Shown piece by piece: positions 57,701-64,000 of a DNA stretch of 64,000 bases. This DNA is from Glycine soja (Eukaryota; Streptophyta; Magnoliopsida; Fabales; Fabaceae): assembly GCF_004193775.1 (NCBI RefSeq), contig NC_041002.1, positions 3,893,261 through 3,957,260 on the forward strand, given 5' to 3'. The notes beneath the pieces were generated by a model. That model ran no database searches and was not told where the DNA came from. It saw only the letters and a list, made by a program, of their open reading frames with translations. The position numbers were made by a program, and so were the translations under genes. Positions within the stretch are counted from its first letter, which is position 1; every line of letters begins with the position of its first letter.

Positions 57701-58290
57701 ATGGAGAAAAAAAATGAAGTCTTTATTGCACCAAGGAAGAGCAAGAGTTGGGTGAGATATGGCTTCGTGAGATTTACAAGAGTACAAGACTCAGAATGGT
57801 TGGAGAGGGAACTGGACAACATTTTTATAGGTTCATGAAGCTGCACGTCAATTTTCCTAGGTTTCAAAGGTCAAGAAAGTTTGAAGATCATAGGGCTATA
57901 GGGAGTCAACGAAGTCACCATGAGGTCGGTACGAGACAAACAAACGAATATGCAGAAGGTAAAGAAATGAGACAACACTCTTCATATTCTCACATGGTAA
58001 GAGTATAAATGTTCCTAGGGGGAAATAGTGGATAAAAGAACAAGGTAAGGGTGGGGATGAGGGGTGGAATGGCCAGGAGATAAAAGTGAATCAATATAAT
58101 ATGGAGTGGCAAGGATTCGTGATCTCAGCTTGGTTCCAACTATTCTAAGGAGTGGTTTAAGGAAGTCTTTGATTCCATTGAACAGTGGTCACTGGATTTA
58201 TTTTCAAGCAATAGGTTAGTTTGGGTTAAAATTGAAGGGCTACCTCTACATGTTTGGCACAAGGAATGTTTTGAGAGTACACATGTTGTG
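57701..58290 (+). pseudogene. L1-type LINE ORF1 remnant (RRM plus DUF4283-like part)
   Basis: From 57701 the frame reads MEKKNEVFIAPRKSKSW then YGFVRFTRVQDSEWLEREL, an RRM as in plant L1 ORF1, with GFVRF as the RNP1-like strand. A stop follows DNIFIGS, and the next frame continues KLHVNFPRFQR. Further on (58,136-58,281) NYSKEWFKEVFDSIEQWSL and RLVWVKIEGLPLHVWHKECF are the DUF4283-type region that follows in such LINEs. Stops and frameshifts make it dead. It starts 31 bp right of the CACTA end at 57,670. Confidence 0.75.
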
Positions 58291-58294
58291 TCAA

Positions 58295-60060
58295 TGTTTA
58301 TTAGGATAAATGTTTGGCACAAAAAGTGTTTAGGAGACTCAAAGAAATTATGAAAAGAAGGAATGTTGAAGAAGATAACATGAAGACTACAATTTACAAG
58401 AAGCGAGACTAATGGTGTGAATGATGGGCACATATAAGGTGGTAGTTTTTTTTTTATTGCACATTAAACAAGTGGATTCATGTACGAGAGGATTTTTGTT
58501 ACTATGGATTTTCATGTTTCTTTATATGTTCCCTTGTATCTTTTTTGTCAAACTTCGACACTTATATGCCATTTGGTCTTTATTAATTTATTTCTTTTTT
58601 TATTAAAAAAATAATATTCTTTTATAGAAAATCTTTTAAAATTCTTTGAAATCCTAATGAAATATACTCCTAAATTTTTTGAAACTCACATAGACAATAA
58701 AAATATTAAAGTTGAAGAAAATAACAATTGAAATTTAAAGAATAAGAATGTCTATGCATAAATTTTTTTTAGTACTTATCAAACATTTAAGTTTAGCAAT
58801 TTCTGACAATTTTAGAACGGTCAAAAAAATAATTGTCACAAAATATGAATGACACATCATAGTTTAGTGTTGCTCTTTATCATTATTCATACACATTAAA
58901 TCCAAGTCATAAAATAATAAAAATTATGACAAATAATCAAATATCAAGAAGCTCAAACCATATATTATTTAAAATTATAATAGAAAATAAGGGTAAAGCA
59001 AAAAATTAATATTTATAAAATATAGAACAATAAAAAAATTACGGCTTGATCGACAGAAAAATTGTTTATGCATATGTATAACATGTAATGAAAATTAAGA
59101 GTAATCACGTATTTTTTTTAAAAGAAATTTGTCTTAATAATTTATATTTTCAAACAAACTCAAATTACTCAAAAAAAAACCCATCAATTTTTAAGGTTTT
59201 CTATAGGAAATAGAGAATAAGTAATAATAAGTTCAAAATATAGCTTAAACTTATTGTATTAACACCTTAAAAGTCAGTTTAAACTTTCATATTTTACGTT
59301 TTTACCAGTTGTCTCGACTAACGCATACTCTACCCTTCTAGTGTTCAGTTTGAATATTTGTTCTAGCTTTTATAGCAACAGATTACCATTAAATATTTAG
59401 CTGGTGATCCTTTTGTTACTTCACTTGCCTTGGAGCATGCAGCATACACGTACATGTTGCTAGGATTGACATTTAAGCAATGGGAAAATTCAATAGGTTA
59501 AGAAGTGACATGAGGGAAGAAATAAAAATTGTAAAAAATGAAGTTTTTTGGTTCAGCACAGGAATCCTTCCTTACAAAAAAAAAATCATATCCAAGACAT
59601 TATATAAGTGAGACACTAAATATGTGGACACTTCTTCTAACGAGTATTGTCACATATTAGATATGTAAATACATATATTTTAGTGAAGATTTGTATCTTG
59701 ATATATGTTATATTCTAGGAGACTAATTTCTTTTATTAAATCCAAACTCCTTGGTTGTAAATAAATGAACTAATGTGGTTGAAATGTTGAATTAATTAAA
59801 TCTTTCAGGAAAAAAATACTTAACATATTTTATATTAAAGATGAGACGAAATTAATCGGTAAGGTAAAATTATAGCTAGAGTAATAATGAATACGTTTAA
59901 TGTTATTAATAATCTAAAATGAGAATAATTTGAAACAAAATATAGCTTAAAAATGAGAGATATTATACGTCGTGGCTCATCCCCGCCCTAAAACTTTCCA
60001 ATAATCATCGAGAAAACTGAACAACAATAATAATAAAAAAGAAAAGCTGATAATGAGACA
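58295..60060. other. AT-rich DNA between LINE remnants
   Basis: No reverse-transcriptase or endonuclease motif could be read. The stretch to about 58,610 ends in an A/T-rich tail and may be the deleted 3' part of the LINE. Confidence 0.35.
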
Positions 60061-60068
60061 TACTAATA

Positions 60069-60369
60069 TAAATTCCCTCAATGCTATCAAGCTTGTGAAG
60101 GAGGGTGTGAGTGATTGTCATAAGCATGCTTCCATTGTTAGGAGCATCTGGGATTTCATGCTGGAAGAGCTGAAGTTTGTTCACTCCTTTAGAGAGGGAA
60201 ATATATACTTAATTGTACAGATTTCCTGGTGAATGGTTTGGTTTGTCGAGTTACAGCAACCACCTAGAGATGCATCAGCTTCTTCTTGCGGATGTTATGA
60301 AGGGCCCTTTAATGAGATTGTAATTTGCTTTTCTTGCTTTGTTTTTCTCTCCATTACCAAAAAAAAAAA
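60069..60369 (+). pseudogene. LINE 3' end: RNase H fragment with poly-A tail
   Basis: The plus strand reads SLNAIKLVKEGVSDCHKHAS then IVRSIWDFMLEELKFVHSF and REGN, the C-terminal RNase H signature of plant L1 elements (..VxHxxREGNxxAD..). A one-base shift restores CTDFLVNGLV. The sequence ends in (A)11 at 60359-60369, the expected 3' poly-A. A 5'-truncated LINE is the likely origin. Confidence 0.7.
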
Positions 60370-62460
60370 GTGAAGAATGATGCTGCGGTATACCTAATAT
60401 CGATTGTCTATTCATCAATAAGGTGCCTCCATCTATTTCATTTGGCAATTTCTATAGGAAAAACACAGATTCCATTTTGTTGGGAGTGGGACTTTTGTTT
60501 TGTTGCTGATGTTACACTTTGGATTTCTGTGAGTTTTATTTCAACATTGTCTACTTGCAAAGTCATGCATTCATGAAAATTAAAAAAATGGGGTGGGTTA
60601 TTTATGTTACTGTTGGCCGGTGCAATTTGTATGAATCAAAACATTCATTTGGGTTTTGAGTGGGCATATCTTGTACTTAAATTTAAGCCTGATTTTCTTA
60701 TTGGCAAAGTTATTTTAGCTTATATAAAAAATATTATCATTGGGCATAGTTGATTCGCTATTAAAAAACACACTAGAAGTTATTCAAGTGATTTTATACT
60801 GATTAATGTGCAAAAAGTAATTCAATTTTTGACAAAAATAATTATTAATTGAATTTTATATATTTATTTTTCGATCAAACTAAATTAATTAGAATATCTT
60901 TCTTTCTTCAGAATATTAAAACAAAAAAAAAAATACTTTGATAGTTGAACATGACCTCCTTCACAGCGACATTGCCGCTGGTGATTAAAAAAGTTAAAAT
61001 TTGGAATTAAATGATCAGAAATTGAAGAGATAATTAAACGTAGAAACTTTCTTAGTTTTGAAATATCAAAGGTGATAGTGGGAAGCATTTCGAATCAGAT
61101 TGGTGAGACGTATCATTTATTATTTCTTAATTTTTATTTTTTTTTGGTCTGGTTTGTCATAAACTGCTAACCAAGTACTCTGTTGTTCATTACTTCATTT
61201 CAGCCAGAGAAAAAAAATTTGTGGTGCTTAATTTCTTAGAATGGAACACTTGAATCATCTTTTAATTATCTTTTTAGGATTTAGTTATAGTGAGAGAATG
61301 AGTAAAAAAAATATTAAAAAGATAAGTGTTTTTATTATCGATTTCAGTTAAAGTATTTCATAAATAAAATTTATTTTGAATTAATGGCTTTGTAGATTTT
61401 TTATTTTTTTTCAAAACTATGTAAATTTAAATTTAAATATCTCCCCTTCTGACAAACTTGAACTTAAAAAAGAAAAAAACTTGAACTTGTTTTTTAACAA
61501 GCAATAGTGGCCATACCCTAACTCGATAATACGACTGAATAGTTTTTTTTTTTAACTTGAAGATTAATATGGATATTTGCATTTGATATAGTTATTTATG
61601 TTTCATAAATCAAAATCAGTCAACACTCACATATCGAAAAGCTAATAATCAATACAAATAAATAATTTAAAATAATTAAGTCTCTTAATAAATAAAATTA
61701 GTGTTCAATAATATAGAAAATCATTAAAGAAAATAATCAAATACTTAAAATTTGATTAGACCTTGATGAATGTTATTTATATACTGTACACGTAAATTGA
61801 TCCAAATTTACAACAAATGGGACTAAATTATTTTTTAAAAAAGATAAAGGACCACATTGAATCTAAAAATAAGATAAGAAAAAACCAAATGTACAATTTG
61901 GATTATTTTTAATATAATTTTATTATTTTATTATTTTCAATAATATTAATAAATTCATAAAAATGATTTTCATTTTATTATTGTTTATGACTAAAAGAAG
62001 TTTTGGGCTTATCATCATATTAATAAGTTGTCCCAAAAAGTTTTAAAGATAAAAAAACGTCGGACCTAGTTGACCCTTTTATTGAAAATTTATTTCTTCA
62101 TTATTATTAATTATTGGGTTTTGATCAATTGTGAAATATTTTATTTTACATTTTTATATGGATTATCTTAGAATTAGTACGTTTAACATAAATTTGGATT
62201 ATGTATACAGATTTAAAATATTTTGATTTCTTTTGTTTATTATTTTTTATTTTATCAATCAAATTTTTATTTTACTATTTTATTCTATTTTCCTTGTTTG
62301 TTAATTATATTGCAACAGTCAAACAAAAATCCTTTCCACTTAAAAAAAAAAATCTCACATGATCGTACACTAATAATCTTATAAGCGCCAACCCAATGTT
62401 CTGACTTCTGAGTTCAACTCCGAATGCTCAAGTATCTCATGGGCCATATAATAATGAGCC
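60370..62460. other. AT-rich intergenic DNA, no gene seen
   Basis: Short ORFs at 60.3-60.6 kb and 60.9-61.1 kb lack domains, splice or promoter context. Confidence 0.35.
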
Positions 62461-62462
62461 CA

Positions 62463-62705
62463 TAATTGGATTCATGCAGCCTAGTTTGGATAACTTTTAT
62501 AGCTAATGCTATTTGTACTTCCCAAATTGTTAGATATACCTCTTTTTATATTTCTATTACACAAATGCACTTTCACATAAAAACATAAACCCTGCTTTTG
62601 TAATTTACTTTTATAGCTCTCTAAATTCTAAACCTTTGCACCTATTTTCTCTCCCCTCCTTTTTTCCCAATCAAGAAGCATCCCCTCAAATAAGTTTCAT
62701 GCTAT
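62463..62705. repeat. 240-bp direct repeat, copy 1
   Basis: Matches 63,055-63,285: ATTGGATT.ATGCA.CCTAGTTT, TAGATATACCTCTTTTTATAT, ATTACACAAATGCACTTT and CAATCAAGAAGCAT. The copies are roughly 85 percent alike by eye. Confidence 0.8.
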
Positions 62706-63054
62706 TTGGAATTCCTTCCAATAGGTTTAATGTAGCTTTTTTTATCAACAAATGTTAGTCACTTAATCGTATGATAACTTGAATGAGGACCAGCTGCTCA
62801 CCAATCGGCAACAATACATTGACCTTATATTGTAAACACGAATGTGTGCTATCCAATACTTAGACAGAGAAAATAATAGAACGAAAATATAAGTATGATA
62901 AAATTTATGATATAAGAGATAAAAAAAATGAAAAATGTAGGTAGAATGTTTAAAATAAAGAGTGATTTACTATCATTATTCTATTAAAGTATCCAAATAT
63001 TAACTTTGTGTTTGTTTTCCTTTGGATTATTTTTTTTTTCATTTTCTCGTTGTA

Positions 63055-63285
63055 ATTGGATTTATGCATCCTAGTTTTGGATAATTTTTATGGCAAATGT
63101 TATTTGTGCCTCCCATAATTGCTAGATATACCTCTTTTTATATTTTTATTACACAAATGCACTTTTATATAAAAACATAAACCATGTTTTTGCAATTCAT
63201 TTTTATAATTCTCTAAATCTTAAGCATCTATTTTTTCTCCCTTCTTTTTTTTTCAATCAAGAAGCATTCCCTCTAATAAGTTTCT
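63055..63285. repeat. 240-bp direct repeat, copy 2
   Basis: Partner of 62,463-62,705, about 350 bp further on. Both lie 3' of the MMP gene ending at 63,765. Confidence 0.8.
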
Positions 63286-63764
63286 AAAGATCATGTATTT
63301 AAGGGATAAAATTATTTATCAATTATGTCACATCATATTGGTGAATCAAAGAGTTCTAGGAAAGTTTTCTTTATTTTAAGAAATATTTTTTAATTAGACG
63401 TGTAAAAAGAAATTAGTTTCAGGCTACCGAATAAGAGCATAACAAAGAAAATGCACAAATTAAAATACAACGGTAGAGATAGGGAACAACCATTCAAAGG
63501 AGGTGATAAAATAAAGTTATCTTCCACAATAAAATGCTAGATTCATTTAGTTTCAAAGAATTATTTTTGGAACTGTATATTATTATTCTTTAATAGACCA
63601 TCACGCAAAAAGAATGCTAAGGAATGATGGTACAAAGCGTACCGTATCGGACCAAAACGAAATCCTATACACTACGTATCCGTATACCCGCGTGCGTATC
63701 AGAAACGCCCCCCCTGTACAAAACTCCCAAACAACCAAAAAAAAAAAACCCGTCCTACAAAAAC

Positions 63765-64000
63765 TCACACGTGCAATCCAAACACAACGAAGAACAAAAG
63801 AGAGAAGAACACACCGCACGTGGCTCCCACGTGCCGAACACCACCATCGCTCGTGTCGCTCTCACGCGAAGAGGTAGCAGGAGTCCCAGTGAAATTAGGG
63901 TTGGAACCGTAGAGAACCTGAATCCCTTGTATATCATCTTCGTTGAGCTCCACCTTCCTCGTCCTCGCGGTAATCGTAGGGTACATAATAGCATCTTCAA
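63765..64000 (-). CDS. Matrix metalloproteinase, C-terminal part only (runs off window)
   Basis: The partial frame enters at the right edge as EDAIMYPTITARTRKVELNE, containing the Met-turn (IMYP) and the C-terminal helix of the catalytic domain (DDIQGIQVLYGSNPNF). It continues through a Ser/Thr-rich stretch to a hydrophobic tail (GVFFSLLFFVVFGLHV) typical of GPI anchoring, then stops at 63765-63767. The sequence is closer to mainstream plant MMPs than to the two divergent genes at 39.6 and 49.2 kb (compare SVMYP..LPSxxRKVxLS). The active-site HExxH lies beyond the window, so its state cannot be judged. Confidence 0.9.
   Translation of the reverse strand, partial: EDAIMYPTITARTRKVELNEDDIQGIQVLYGSNPNFTGTPATSSRESDTSDGGVRHVGATCGVFFSLLFFVVFGLHV

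Noticed and set aside
1..64000. A CRISPR array, prokaryotic operon or organelle insertion
   Set aside because: Direct repeats present are transposon- or slippage-type. Gene structure, introns and promoters are plant nuclear, and no organelle genes were recognised.

Overview
This window is nuclear DNA from a flowering plant. It is very probably a legume close to soybean (Glycine), although no marker here fixes the species. It is AT-rich, has few genes and carries many plant transposon relics: CACTA, hAT, Mutator-like and Stowaway elements, a TRIM-type retroelement, L1-type LINEs and tRNA-derived SINE-like pieces. The supported genes are few, compact and intronless.

Layout. 1-8,660: the minus strand carries a decayed CACTA (En/Spm) TNP2 transposase gene (about 5-3,328). 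Exon-like blocks of an unrelated gene follow in the same orientation (6,152-7,149), and a CACTA-type terminus closes the region at 8,656. 8,660-15,100: intergenic, with MITEs and a SINE-like copy. 15,180-15,690: an mRNA-like minus-strand transcription unit with only short ORFs. It contains a sequence complementary to miR165/166 that is interrupted by a central bulge, the signature of an endogenous target mimic. 15,700-26,500: intergenic, with microsatellites and a hAT MITE with a perfect 8-bp target duplication. 26,572-31,524: a second CACTA relic on the plus strand, a 577-bp direct duplication, and a small LTR element with a tRNA-iMet-like primer site. 33,690-34,991 (minus): an intact intronless WD40 gene of the JINGUBANG type, with its core promoter region duplicated upstream. 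39,614-50,201: a matrix metalloproteinase (MMP) cluster. 50,200-63,300: repeats, including a tRNA-like foldback, CACTA ends and LINE relics. 63,765-64,000: the C-terminal end of a further, more canonical MMP gene that runs off the window.

The MMP cluster holds one intact gene with a complete zinc site on the minus strand (39,614-40,687). A tandem duplication of about 4 kb follows, each unit carrying an MMP gene on the plus strand. The first copy (44,624 onward) is a truncated pseudogene. The second (49,179-50,201) is full length, but its catalytic glutamate is glutamine (HQIGH instead of HEIGH). The family therefore shows an apparently active member, a dead-enzyme candidate and a decayed copy side by side. 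Transposon insertions found in only one duplicate (a Mutator-like MITE with a 9-bp target duplication, and a TIR element carrying a phosphoglycerate-mutase-like gene fragment) help order the events.

The observations most worth following up are the miR166 target-mimic candidate, the E-to-Q metalloproteinase, the captured gene fragments, and the inverted tRNA-like foldback. All calls come from reading the sequence; no database search was run.
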